Assembly: GCA_023238725.1 (NCBI GenBank)
Contig: CM041538.1
Coordinates: 13,266,880 to 13,330,879, forward strand
Length of the DNA stretch: 64,000 nucleotides
DNA from: Scortum barcoo
Lineage: Eukaryota; Chordata; Actinopteri; Centrarchiformes; Terapontidae
Direction of reading: 5' to 3'
Of the stretch, positions 48,543 through 60,500 are shown piece after piece. Under the pieces are notes generated by a model. It was not told the DNA's origin, did not search any database, and saw only the letters and a list, made by a program, of their open reading frames with translations. The translations under genes were made by a program, and so were the position numbers. Position 1 is the first letter of the stretch. Every line of letters begins with the position of its first letter.

Positions 48543-48846
48543 AGGGCTGCGACTAATGATTATTTTCATTACCTACTACCTACTTAATCCCCTCATTATT
48601 CACTCGATTAATTGCTTAATCTGTAAATTACATAATCTAAATTGCTATTTTCAGAGGCTAAGAGGATGGTGTCAACTGCAGGTTTTGTCAGACTGACAGT
48701 CTCAAAGATTTTACGAGGAACAGCAGTGAATCCGAGCATTTGAGAAGTTGGTCCCAGCAAATGTTTGACCCTTGGAAGAAAAAAAAAAAAGATTGATTAT
48801 CAAAATAGAACGAGTAATCAATTAAATGAGTTATCCTTGCACCTCT
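48543..48846. mobile_element. Nonautonomous DNA transposon (MITE-like), decayed
   Basis: This 304-bp segment matches, from memory, a very common fish short inverted-repeat element whose ends read GGGCTGCAACTAA... and whose body is rich in ATTAATCGATTA words. Here the left end is AGGGCTGCGACTAATGATTA. The right end, reverse-complemented, begins AGAGGTGCAAGG, matching the left end at 7 of the first 10 bases. Inside are CTCGATTAATTGCTTAATC (about 48603-48621), TTTGAGAAGTTGGTCCCAGC (48739-48758) with AAATGTTTG after it, and GATTATCAAAATAG (48794-48807), in the family's order. It has no coding capacity and would need a transposase from elsewhere. No target duplication is evident. The superfamily is uncertain. 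Confidence 0.7.
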
Positions 48847-49162
48847 ATTTGTGGCTCTCATGGGTTTCTCCATACATGTTTAGTTAGTTTGTCATTTATT
48901 TGTCATTGTTAATTGTTTAGCCTGGAACTTGTATTTGAGCCGTACATACTCCCTATTTTTAATCCACTTTCCTTCACCACTCTTTTCCTCAGCTACACAG
49001 TGGACTTCCTGCAGCTCGCTCTAAATTTTTTGCCTGAGGAAAAATACTGACTTGAGACACAGTGCAGCGTGTGCATTAAAACACAAGCGTTCCGCAGCTT
49101 TCTAATGTTATTTTTGTTTCATTGTTAAGCATGAATAAATGTCTTTGTGCATTAGGGGCGGA

Positions 49163-49640
49163 TTCTCTCCCTCTCTATTTTTCTCTCTCTCTCACACAAC
49201 TAAAAGGAAAACATCAGATCTGTCTCAGACGTGACAGGAAGGGGATCAGAACTAGGACACTTTGAGCTGCAGTGTGAATATTGCCTCAGTCACAGTCCTC
49301 CAGCTCCCCCTCTCTCCTGTCAAGCACTCTCCTTCTCTCTCTCCCCTTTTTTTCCTCATTCCTCTCAGACCTCCCCTCTTACACGCCCACTTTTCTCCCT
49401 CTTGTCCCTGCATGCTTTTCTTCCCCCTCTTCCAAATCTTTCCCCCCTCTTTCCCTCTCTGCCCTCTCCCTCTCTCTCTAATGAGACACACTCACACACC
49501 AGTATCTCTCTAAAACCAATCTCCCCCTATCTCTTTATCAGGCACTCTTCCCTTCCCTCATTGTTCTCCATCCTGTGTTTTTCTCCCAGTCTATCCTCTC
49601 TTTACCTCTTTCAGAGCTCTCACATGTGGATTTGATTATT
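49163..49640. repeat. Pyrimidine-rich low-complexity tract
   Basis: The plus strand is dominated by C and T in CTCTCC and TTCCCTC words. The overlapping plus frames are Ser/Pro/Leu-rich and the minus frame Arg/Glu/Gly-rich, as expected from composition alone. Confidence 0.85.
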
Positions 49641-51479
49641 GAAGCTAACGCAGCACATGCAGCTAAAGTCTGGAGGGTGGGGTGTGGGGACGTGTTTGAT
49701 ATGAAGGCCCTTGTGCCAGCTCATTTTCTCAGCATGGTTTGGTGAACACGACCAACTCCGCTACCACCTCTGTTTTCCTCTTACAATACTTGTTTGCATT
49801 CTGCATCTTCATTAAGGATGTAATGTAATAAATTAGATGAGATAGTTTGATCAGAATTGGTGTCGACTGAAACACAACAGAGGTTCAGTTCATCAGTGTG
49901 CGCTTTCATTTTTTATCTTTGCTATTTAATGCTGAGATGAATGCCTGCCAAGAAAGGGCAAGACAAAGTATTAAAATATTCCATTAATTTGTTGTTTTTG
50001 GATGTCAGGGCCTCAATAAATTACATTTTAGTGAAGTTTATTGGGATGCAAGTCAGGCAGCTCTATGCCAGAAAAAAGAATCAACTTGTGTTGTGATGTG
50101 TGGTGCTTTTCCCGGTTATCCAGGTGTGCAGGAAGTAAAAGCAGAAATAGCACAGAGTGGGAAAAAAAGTAAAGGTACAGAAGTATTGCCAGTAAAATTT
50201 ATTTAGAGTATAAAAGAAAATCTGCTTGATTCAAGAACTATTTTAGAAATGTAGAAATTTTAAGGGATTACTACTCTAGTATCCAGAAAAATGACACCTT
50301 ATTCAAGAAAATTCAAACAACCAGGCACAAACCATTTAAAGAAAGCAAAATAAACATTTTTTAACCATTTAATCCATCTACCCACAATGTCCAGGGATTT
50401 CAAATTAGGAAGGCATGGAGAAAATGACAGTTCGATATTTTACTATTTCTCTGCATCCACAGGAGCAATTATGCAGCCTATAGAGACGAGGCGACAAAAT
50501 CTGTACTGGTCATTTAATGAGTAAACCATTTTGGGAAAATTCATAATTATGAGGGAATCATTTGCTCTACCAACCAAAAGAGAGGGATCCCAGTGGTATC
50601 TCTAAAGGGAGATGCGATGGGCAACCAAGTGTGTTTTTAAAAGAACGCTCAGGATTTCAGTTAGAGTTATAATTAAAGTTTGAAGTGATATAATGACCAC
50701 TTCACTGAAATTACACTTTTATTTACTATTTATTTAATAGTAAAGCACACGTCATCTCATGAAGCAATTAAACCAGGCTTTCAGTTATCTCAACGGGCGG
50801 AGGAATTCTGAAATATCTTCCACAGACAGACCCTCTGGTGACACATCTTCACAGGTTCAAATCATCAGTTAAATAAAAGAGGAGAAATAAAAGACTGTGG
50901 AATGCAAGTTCAGAGTTGATCAGAGGTGAAGCCTTTGCTGCAGCAGATAAACGATAGGCAGCAAATTGAGCGAGCGCCATAGGAGCGGCTCCCTTTTCTG
51001 ATTCGCTTATTACACTTCGACCCCTTCCCTTTCTTTGCTTTTGTTGTTCGGTGGAATTTTTTTTTTCTGAAGGGGGGAGAAACTAATCACTCATTTTGGG
51101 TCATGGGCAGAATTGTTTGCAGGGAGTTTTCCCACACCACAAAATACTGCAAGATGTTTCACGTTGTCATCACCTTAGGATGGCACTCTCAAAGCCCTAC
51201 GACTGGGTTTCTTTTCCATGTGATATTAATTAGCACTGGTACTTCTGCTAATCTCACTTCAAGTAACTGGAGTGATTTGAGCTAAATGTGCCGCCCACTT
51301 TGACCGAATTCCCCAGAAGTCATGCCAGGAAAGACTGGCTCACACTGTCAACCATGTCTCTCTAACAACCCCCCATTCCCCCCCAACTGAGTGTACCCGC
51401 TCGTGTAGAAGGTGCTTCTCTTTTCTTCTCTCCATTTCTGCAAACTTAGCAAAGAAAGTTATTTTCATAACGTAAACAT

Positions 51480-51660
51480 TTCACTTTGCTTTTCTTCGCT
51501 GAAAGGCCCGTTTAGGACGCAAGATTGACGGGGGTGCTCTTAACAGGATGTGGTTTGCTCTTAGCTGGCTCAGGTAAACCATTTATTCCCATTAGTGCTG
51601 ATGGTGGAATAGTGCTTTATTCTTCTTTTACCTGTCACGCCTGCCAGATGTAGGTCTGTA
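51480..51660. promoter_or_regulatory. Candidate conserved noncoding element
   Basis: Non-repetitive block with GACGGGGGTGCTC near 51528, AACAGGATGTGGTTTGC near 51543 (Ets and Runx-like cores), GTAAACCATTTATTCCCATTAG near 51573-51594 and TTTACCTGTCACGCC near 51627. Motif density and lack of repeats suggest regulation; untested. Confidence 0.22.
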
Positions 51661-53039
51661 GCACTCTGCGACTACAACTCTGACAGCAGAGTCAAAGGCA
51701 TCGCCCCGAGCCTCGAAAACAGCCGCTAATTGGCTGAGCTCACTAGCATGTTTTTGGGTACATTTCTCATGTCCTTAGGAAGGCAGAAGCGACTTATCTT
51801 GTGAAAAACATGACTTTGTCAGCCTTTGTGGACTTCAAATGCTGACAGGGTGAATTTTCTGGATGAGGACAACAATCCCTGAAGCTTTTGCTTATGCAGC
51901 GCCGAGCCCTACATCACTTCCTTTGAGACCAGCGAATGCACGCTAGTTTCAATTAGTGTACAAGAATTGCGAAAACAACTTAAACGCAAATGCACATACA
52001 CGTCATTCATGTAAGATACAAAACCTACAGTCAAAAAGACGGTTAGCCGCAAGAAGATTTACTGGGGAGCGAGTTCAACTTTCTCAGAGGCAGTTTCATG
52101 TTGTTGTTATTGTTTGTTTCTCTCACTGGAAACAAAGTGACAGTTTTAAGATAGATACTTAAGCTTCCCTCTCAGATTTTAATTAATTTGTGTTGATCTG
52201 GGTGTTTACGCCAGTTTTGAGTCGCTGCAGCCACCCTAAATCTTGTGGACGTATTCATGTAGGTGGCTGAGGCGGTTTTCCAATCTTGTCTGGCTCTGAA
52301 AGTCTCCCAACATGTGCCTCGCACATTTTACTTTTTTTATCCAAACGCTGTTGTGTCCTGCACACCATAACTGTACAAATAGCAATTAGCTCATCTCCAC
52401 GAGGGAAATAACAGAACTGGCAAGACTTTAGAGCATCCTGGTGATATGCGGAGCCTTTAAATGCATCACGTCCCATTTAGGAAAAAGAAAAAGGAGGAAA
52501 TAATCACCTAAAGATGTGTGACGAACCAGCAAAACCTTAAAGGCTGCCTTCTATTACTGCATTGAGAAAAAAAAAAATTAAGATTGAGATGAAAAGAAGG
52601 AATATAATGGCGCTGCTCTATGGTTGCACTTTGGTTTAGTGTGTGCCTGGACATCATTGAGGCCGGACATTCAGAAATAGCAGATCCAACCATCAAGGAG
52701 GGGGACAGAGAGGGGATGAATGGGATTGATTACACCATAACATCAGATATAACAAACCACTAATCTCATGGTCTATCTGCAGTCGTACATCTTCATCTAT
52801 CATCCACCCTCCTGTCCGTCACCACCGTGGCTCAGGGGCAGCACAGGAGCCAGACAGGGTAGAGTCCTTTCGGCACAATCGTGACTAAGCGCCTGCACAT
52901 CCATCAACCTGTCTGTCTGTGTTCACTGCCCTACAAACTTGACTTGGTATAAATCCTGCTGTTGTAAGTTCTGTTGATGAAGTCTTGAATGTCCGGGATG
53001 ATGCGTTTGATGTAACTTTCACAACAAGAGATAAGGCAG

Positions 53040-53290
53040 AGAGAAGCGCTCCGGTTTCCGAGCTGGATCAAGTTTAGCCCCCTGACAACATGTGTTTTCT
53101 GTCTTTGTGGACATTTTTTGACTTTTTGCTACCCCGCCGGCATATGCTTTATATCAGAATGTATGTGATCCAATTCATAAGCCTGCATTTCGTCCCATTA
53201 TCTGGTTTGCTAATTACCTCAATCTTGTCACTTAAATGTAATTATGGACATCACGTTATGTTTTTCGATGGAAATACATTTGGTACAGAA
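53040..53290. promoter_or_regulatory. Candidate conserved noncoding element
   Basis: A complex block including CCCGCCGGCATATGC near 53132, TTTGCTAATTACCTC near 53205 and TAATTATGGACATC near 53239. The long plus-strand frame over it (53090-53353) shows no domain. Enhancer-like by motif content only. Confidence 0.25.
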
Positions 53291-56200
53291 GGCTGGGAGG
53301 GATCCTTCGGCTTGGCAAGGCTTCCATCGACGGAAAACAAAAACATGCTCTAAAAATGGATGACAGAGTTTCTTATGTTTTTGATCACAACAAGAAGGAC
53401 AAGAATTGTGACATCTGTATTAAGCAGAGAGCCGTACATAACAGGCCACATTCACCAGATATGCACCGTAAGTGCTGCTAAAAGGTGCACGATGGAAAGC
53501 TTGAAGTTATCCCCCAAGTGCAAATGAAAACCAGAGTCTTGTGGGGCTGAGCAACAGAGGCTTTATTTCCTTAGCAGATGGCTACCACCAACGTTAGCGT
53601 GTTCTTGAAAAGGGGCTCTGTGGCGGACGAAGAGGAGGAGGAGGTCCTCTAGCTGTTATCACAAGCTGCAGTGAGACATCATCTGCTTTGGAGACACTGG
53701 TCCATCAAACTCTGAGGCAATTACACCAAGAGCACAGAGGTCAGAGAGGGAGGGGGGCAGGAGTGAGCCTGCCGGATCAGCTTATCGCATGGCCAGAAAC
53801 CCGGGAACAGCTGAAGAAACTAGTGGCACTTTTCTCAGGAGTCAAGAGAGTTCAGCGCAGAGAGAGAGAGAAAGCAAAGGTCACGAATTGGAGTTTTATT
53901 TCACAGATCTCTTAATCAGGGATCTTTTGAATTTTTCAAAAGAAGTCAGGAGGGTGCGAGTGGATTATAATAATTTGATGTCATGATAGTGATGTAAAGC
54001 TGCCCTATACCTGCTGCATTAAGACTATTCAGCAGACTTTTGAGGACACATTTTGTTTGTTTGTGATTGATAGTTCGATAGATAGTGTAATACTTTGGAA
54101 AAGTAGGAGGAACACAAAAGGAGGCTATTTGATGGGATTTCTCGACTGTTGAAATGCGGGTAAGCAAACAGTGAGACAGGAATATCACATTTCAGCTTGC
54201 TGACAAATGTCTTCGCTCGGTTCAATAATACATGAGTAATGGCTTATAGCAAAGAGCAACCCCTCTAACAAACCCAGAACTATAAAGTAAATATTTTACG
54301 AATGTCAAAGCTCAACTCTGCTTTTGTAGTTATTCACATGCATACAGACCTCATATGCTGAATAAAGCATATTAAAAATAACTCTGATGTCTGGAAGCTG
54401 AGAACCTCCCCTCCTGGTCACTGGGAGCTTTGATCCGTCTCCCTCCGGGTTAATCATCGTTGCCACATGGTCTGCTCCACAGACGTCAGCCCATCAGCAA
54501 TTCTGGGTTCATTGTCAACTGCAGATTTTTGCTGGACCAGGTACGGGTCTACAAGAAAGGTTCAGGAGTTTAACGAGAGCAGTCGACAGAATGCCCTGGC
54601 TAATAAACCACCAGCTGGCCACCTTACAACGGCTGACGCAGAGAGAGTCCAAATGGTCTAACGGGGTCCTGCGTTTCATTGGGACAGTGTACGGCACAGT
54701 GGAAACGCAGCCAGTGAAACGCTCGGGACCGCCACACCACCTGAGCAGCGAGACCCGTGAAATGTTTCTCTATGGCACGGTTCATATCTCCCTCATTCAT
54801 CTCAAGCGTCCGTTTTTTTTTTTTTTTTTTTTTACATGCATTTTTACAGCGCTAGATTCTTCTGCTCTTCCTACGTGAAGGATGATTTGAAACACGCCGT
54901 TCTCGTAAAAAGTGCTCTGCATCAAACCAAACTGCATTTGTGTCCCCTTTGAAGATATGATCCTCTCCATCTGTAACCAAGTAATTCTGAAAGTCTGTCT
55001 TCAGCCATTCACTTTGTCTGCAGTCGATAATGCCAGAGGAGAGCTCAAGACTCAAGAGTCTAAACAAGCTTTGTACATTCCTTGCCAGCACATAATGCTT
55101 GAAATGATGTCCATCTACTAAATGTGTGCATTTATTCTACTAAAATGGCCAAAAATGCAGCGGCCCGCACTCATTAACAGCAAAGTGTGCAAATCCTAAA
55201 GGGAAGGAGACGGTGTTTATTTTGACTCAAGCAAAACAATCTCCATCTCCATTCCATTCTCCTGCCAGATTAATTGGGGTAATTGTCTTGAGTTTTCAAC
55301 ACAAGGTAGAGGGGAAAGCTCCTAGACACCGCCAGCCTGGCAGCCAGGAGCAATTGGAGCGCCACATAGCAGCTGCTGTGACGAGACAACTAGGCGAGCA
55401 CTCTGGGTAATTTAACACAGTTTGGAGGGTTCACATGTCCGATCGGATCATTGTAGCAGGTTCAGATTTTTGCCTTTTGTGCATTACTGAGACTTGAGGA
55501 ACTTCCTATTAAGTACGTCTGAGATTGCAAGAAAAATAACTGCTGGGTTCATTGTTCATGTTGTGGGTGCTTTTTGTCAGGAAGATACGGCAGCTACGTG
55601 ACAGGGTCTCCATCAACGACTCAGCACTTCCTTCAAAACTGTCCCTCTGCAGGAGAGGCGATCTGTCAGCGAAGCGATAGCTTTTACGGGACCCCTGATG
55701 ACATATAAGGGACACCCAAGAGATACCCCTGACCAGTTCTGACGTATGATCTCATGCCTCCGAGTCCTGTCATTGGCTCACACGTGCCCTGACCCCAGCT
55801 GCCCGGACGCATTGGCATACACTCTGAGGAAGTGGAAATTACCTCTTAATACTGTCAATGCTTCAACACTTTCACAAAAGCTCTGTGATGAAAACACCCT
55901 CACCTCCATTACTGCGCATATTAAGAAGACAAAGAAGTTATGATGGTGGTTGAGAAGGTTTTACCTCACCCAGTAGGGCACTTTAGAACCGAAATTATGC
56001 CACGTATTAAAATATTAGCACATTTCACCGCAGAACAATGGTGTTAACTCATTGATGGAGACGTTATTATTCAGAGCACATTATTGCTCTGACTTTAAAA
56101 GGCCACAAGCTTGTGTGTGCCACATTCTGTTATTCCTTTCGATAAATCACTTTGCTCGCATGGAGTACCTGATGGCGCTCTTTACTGCTCTTGTACTCTC

Positions 56201-56451
56201 GCTTTCGAATACGTTGTGAAGGAATACAGCCTTTGTGGTATTAAGGACATCACAGCTTCAGTAAAATTAAGAGAAAACACTTAGAGGTAATCAAGTTCCC
56301 TCACCATACTCTCCCTCAGCCATCTGGTAGCTATTGAACGCTGTTTTGGATACTTTGAAAAAGAGCCCATAGCTTACTCATTATACAACAAAACAGTCAC
56401 ATTCCCTCTGTCTCGCCCTCCACCCCATTTTTCTCTGACTGTCTTTCTCCC

Positions 56452-56471
56452 CCTCTCTCTCTCTCTCTCTC
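56452..56471. repeat. (CT)n microsatellite
   Basis: About ten CT units at the end of a pyrimidine-rich stretch. Confidence 0.9.
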
Positions 56472-56691
56472 GTTCTGCCTGTCTCTCCCTCACCAGACCA
56501 ATCAGTTAAGGAGACACATTACTTAACAAGGTAATCGGTCTAATGTCTCTGGGGTACAATGAAATATGCCACAGTACAGCATGCTATTGTGGTTAAGTTT
56601 CAACCCAAAGTCACATCATGCTACAAGGCATTGTTGGATGTCATGAGTCTTGGGTTTGTCATGCACATTTTCTTTCTGTTTGTGAGTTCAG

Positions 56692-56742
56692 AGAAAAGTG
56701 CAAAAAGCCAGGAAGCTTAAAGCCCAGCGTCTGCTGGCGAAG
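56692..56742 (+). other. Candidate 51-bp microexon
   Basis: A pyrimidine-rich TTTTCTTTCTG stretch leads to TTCAG at 56687-56691. A consensus donor GTGAGT starts at 56743. The 51 bases between are a multiple of three and open in two frames. One frame gives a basic peptide RKVQKARKLKAQRLLAK; the other gives EKCKKPGSLKPSVCWRR. The acceptor tract is interrupted by TGTGAG, which weakens it. Not recognised as part of a known gene. Confidence 0.2.
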
Positions 56743-57511
56743 GTGAGTTTATGGCACTGTGAATGACAAGGGCAGCCTATGCCATCGGGAGCCACTGGAG
56801 CATTTTTAGCTGGCCAATTTCCATGATTACGGCAACACTGACAGCACTAAAACGCGCTGCCGTCGAAACAAAAATGCTCGCTCCACTGTGGAGGATCCTG
56901 ATTTCTGGTATGTGACCTTGTGGTTGACATGGGACCGCAAAAGTAGTGATCCCTTTCCATCCCTCTACAATTTTTCCATCCAGCTCCATTTGTTTTTCAT
57001 TTGGAGAAACAAAACTGTTCACCCTTTTCCTTCTGTAAAAACATGGCATCCCAGAAGGCTTTGCGGGAAGTATCAATCACTGGAATGGTTGTATTGTGAT
57101 TACCTCAACACACCGTATCGGACCTGCTCTCGAAAAAGAAAACACCGGACCCCAGAGTTATGGCACCAGAGATAACGCGAAACGCTGCGAAGCTCAAACT
57201 AAAAACCTTATCTGTGACAGGATAGAGAGCATACATATTTGTGCAGCTACAGCGTATCCGACATAGCAAGTACACGGCTGTGGATAGATGAGCGAGGGTA
57301 ATGCAGAGGACCATGTCGGCAAATACAGTACCTCTGAATGAAACATGAGCCTTTTTGTCCGAGGAAACACACAGTGGAAACACTGGCAGTGTATGAATCA
57401 GCCAGTGAGAGAGTGGGGGAGTGAAATCACTGGTTTGGAGAAAAGAATCTTATTGTTCTAGTAGAGACAATGTTTCTACACTTAATGACCTCTTTCTTTT
57501 TTCCTCATTAG

Positions 57512-57588
57512 CGATGAGAAAAAGAAACTCCTTTAAGGTCAGGAGAGATTGCAAAAGAGATTATGAGAAATGCTGCAAATACTTAAAG
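57512..57588 (+). other. Candidate 77-bp exon
   Basis: A strong acceptor (TCTTTCTTTTTTCCTCATTAG) ends at 57511, and a good donor, AAAG|GTAATT, follows at 57589. Only one frame is open, entering with two bases of a split codon and giving a very basic, Cys-containing peptide (starts MRKRNSFKVRRDCKRDYEKC). It is in phase with the candidate exon at 46614-46825 but not with the 51-bp candidate in between. No family recognised. Confidence 0.2.
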
Positions 57589-60500
57589 GTAATTTTTTTA
57601 AAGCTATTTTAAAGGCCTTTTTTTTTTTTGCAAATTATACAATTAATTTAATGTTACAATTTCAGTCTACTTAAGTCTTTAACGAGAACAAGAACATTTT
57701 GATGACAGATGTTAAATAATTGAATTTCTTCCTGAATATGGTTACTCTGGTAACTCCATCGGACTGCTTCCATTAAACTGATGACAGAAAAGGAACTCTC
57801 CCCACTCTCGCAGACTGGTTATCCAATGCCATGTATGTACAATGAATTAAAATAAATTGCAGAAAAGAATGTAGTCATTCCAGGCCATCATGGGATGCCA
57901 CAAACTCTCCATTACTGGCGGTTTAAGTTGATAACGTATTACTTTCTTCTGTTTCAGTCGTTTAAGTGGTAGATTTATTAGGACTAAACAGAGAGGTCTT
58001 TTTCAGGTCAGCCTGATTTCATTTCAGGGAGAGGGGAATGTAATCATGAGTCCTTGAAACCAGTGTAAAAGAAAAAAAGTTGTTATTGTGTCCACAGCCA
58101 GGAGTCTGACCTCTGACCTTCAGATCAAAAGGATTGCAGAGTAGATGACAATCAGATAGTTATTCTTGTTCGTATATTATTATACTTCAAGCCTATGGAC
58201 ATGAGAAAACTGACTTTTTCCTGAATTTATTTGACCGATTTCTTCTTTTTTCATCTAATGAAATACCGTTATTCATACAAAAAATATACGCCATAGTAAT
58301 TGTGAAGAAAATGATACATCCCATTGACCAAATGCGGTAACTCACCAGGGGGAAATGGTTAGATATGACAAATTAACTGTTCATTCCTACTGTACGTTCC
58401 CATGGTGTAGATTCCCTCAGGAGCCTCTTTAACTCCATTTGTTTTACAAGTTATAATTGAAGGTGTCTCAAGCCATTGTTCATTTTCATTTTAAATGACT
58501 AGCTGACATGGTGTGTTTGATAACGCTGGAATTTCCTCAAGACAACAATACAACTGCCAACTACAAAGCTATTATGCAGTTTAAATATTATCTCTCTATC
58601 TGTCTGAAGCTGCCATGGAGCTAACCACAAAGTCAGATATGTGTATAACATACTGTTTCCAGCCCTTTTTGCCTTTTAAGAGGGATCCTTCCATTCAAGC
58701 CCTGCCCTCAGACCTGGGTCAAGTGGTACATTTCAATGTTTATTTTAATCTGCTCGGTGTACCAGCTGCATGAAATGTACTGCAGGACTGCATCGGAGCT
58801 GGTTGTCGTGCTATTTGAGACAGACATCAGGTCCTCTACACTGCCAGAATAAAATACAAAGGATTGTTTGCAGGTTCTGTTTTTCTGAACAGCAGATAAT
58901 TTTTTCTTTATTTTTAAGTTGCTTTTTTTTTAAAAGATCAGCACAATACCAGTGTGTATTGTGCGTGTGTTCATAGTGCGCAGTGTTGTAACATTTTGTG
59001 TGTGTTTTCATTCAATGACGAGAATATACCACTCTACTATGAAGTTGAATAAAGATGTACATACTGTATATACATAAAAATCTTTTGCATCATATAACTG
59101 CCAAAAGCACCAGTTTTCTACTAGATCCCATTGGAATTAGTAAGTAGTAACTATTCAAATTATTAAAGACTGTTGTCGCTAAAAAGGTATGCTTTCATTT
59201 TGCATCTGTATAAAAGTATTATCATGTGTAATTATGATATCAAATGTGCACTGCATGTATGTAAATGTAAATAATGATAAAGCAACACGTACTGGTACAA
59301 AACCAAGCCACTGGCACCAACTCCTGTCTTTCAGTCTGACCTCTGCCTCCCATTATATTCTCTCCTGCAGAACTGTCATGCATTCCCTCCAAAACTTTCA
59401 ACACTTTGCTATCACCAGCTTCCTTATTCTGTCAGAAGTTGTCAAGAGAGGGGAGAAGATGAACTGCAATGGTTTCCTGTTGATGTCTCCAATATTTCCT
59501 TTCATTTTCCCTTCTATGACATATCCCAGCCATTAGCATGACAGCAGCGGACTGCCACAACAAACTTAAATGACCTGTTTCAATGTCTTCCAGGGTGGTA
59601 CAAGGACAAAAAGGTTAGGTTTATTTAAACTTGATGAAAATCACATTGCTTCACTTGCAGAGGGCAGTTCACATTCATGTCACATTCTACCAAAATAAGT
59701 TAACTGCTGACCGGGTACATTTCCCCTCCTAAGTGGACAGCATTGTTATGCTCTTACAAGTCTCTTCCATTTATACAGCTGTGGATTTACAAGAAAAGTA
59801 CATGCTACATTAACTCTGGAACAGCTTAATGTAGCACCTAGGAATTCAATCACAATCCCCTGGTCCTCTGTAAATGTCAAATCACTAACTAGTGAAACTT
59901 CTCTTAATTTTAATGTGCACCTTAAACTTTAAATGTATCAGGAAAGTGTCAGGTCTGCTGCAGGTGCAGGATATCTTTTACTTTACCTATGAATGTGATC
60001 ACCAAAAGTGTGATGGATATCTATATTATTAACCCTTGATACTATCAAATCACATTTATTTTATTTTAACAGATCAAACTACACTAATATAAAGGAGCTT
60101 AAATGTGTAAGCTAGCCAATAACAGAACTGTTCTAGTAGCTATTAATTGGTTCATACTAGAAGAACACAATATAAGCTGACTACCAGCTCAAATAAACGA
60201 TCAAGCAGTCATCAAGGTATCTTATGTTAAAAAGGTTAAAGAGATGATTCTCTTACATTTGTACCATTATGTTTAATGTTTGCCTCATTATCTACATTTC
60301 GTCCATTTTGCTGACAATTTTGTGCCTTTACAACCTGCAGTGAGACTGTAGACATTAAACTCTGGTGAAAATTCTGTTTATGTTACTCAAAAAAATAATA
60401 ATTTATTTAAAGGTAATATCATATCCAAGAGTATTCCAATTTAGTGGATTATCTACATTAAATAACTATCCGGCTTCACTTAACTTTATTAGTTTCAGTC

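Larger units (their letters stand above)
48847..56691. other. Noncoding stretch, no gene recognised
   Basis: Contents: the pyrimidine-rich tract at 49163-49640, enhancer-like blocks at 51.48-51.66 and 53.04-53.29 kb, a GAGGAG patch near 53628-53644, a T run at 54813-54833 and a CT repeat at 56452-56471. All open frames are short or low complexity. Confidence 0.45.

Noticed and set aside
49231..49635. Plus-strand frame of 134 codons
   Set aside because: Low-complexity translation of a pyrimidine-rich tract.
52826..52900. A-box-like GTGGCTCAGGGGCAGCAC
   Set aside because: No B box at the right distance; too weak for a SINE or tRNA call.
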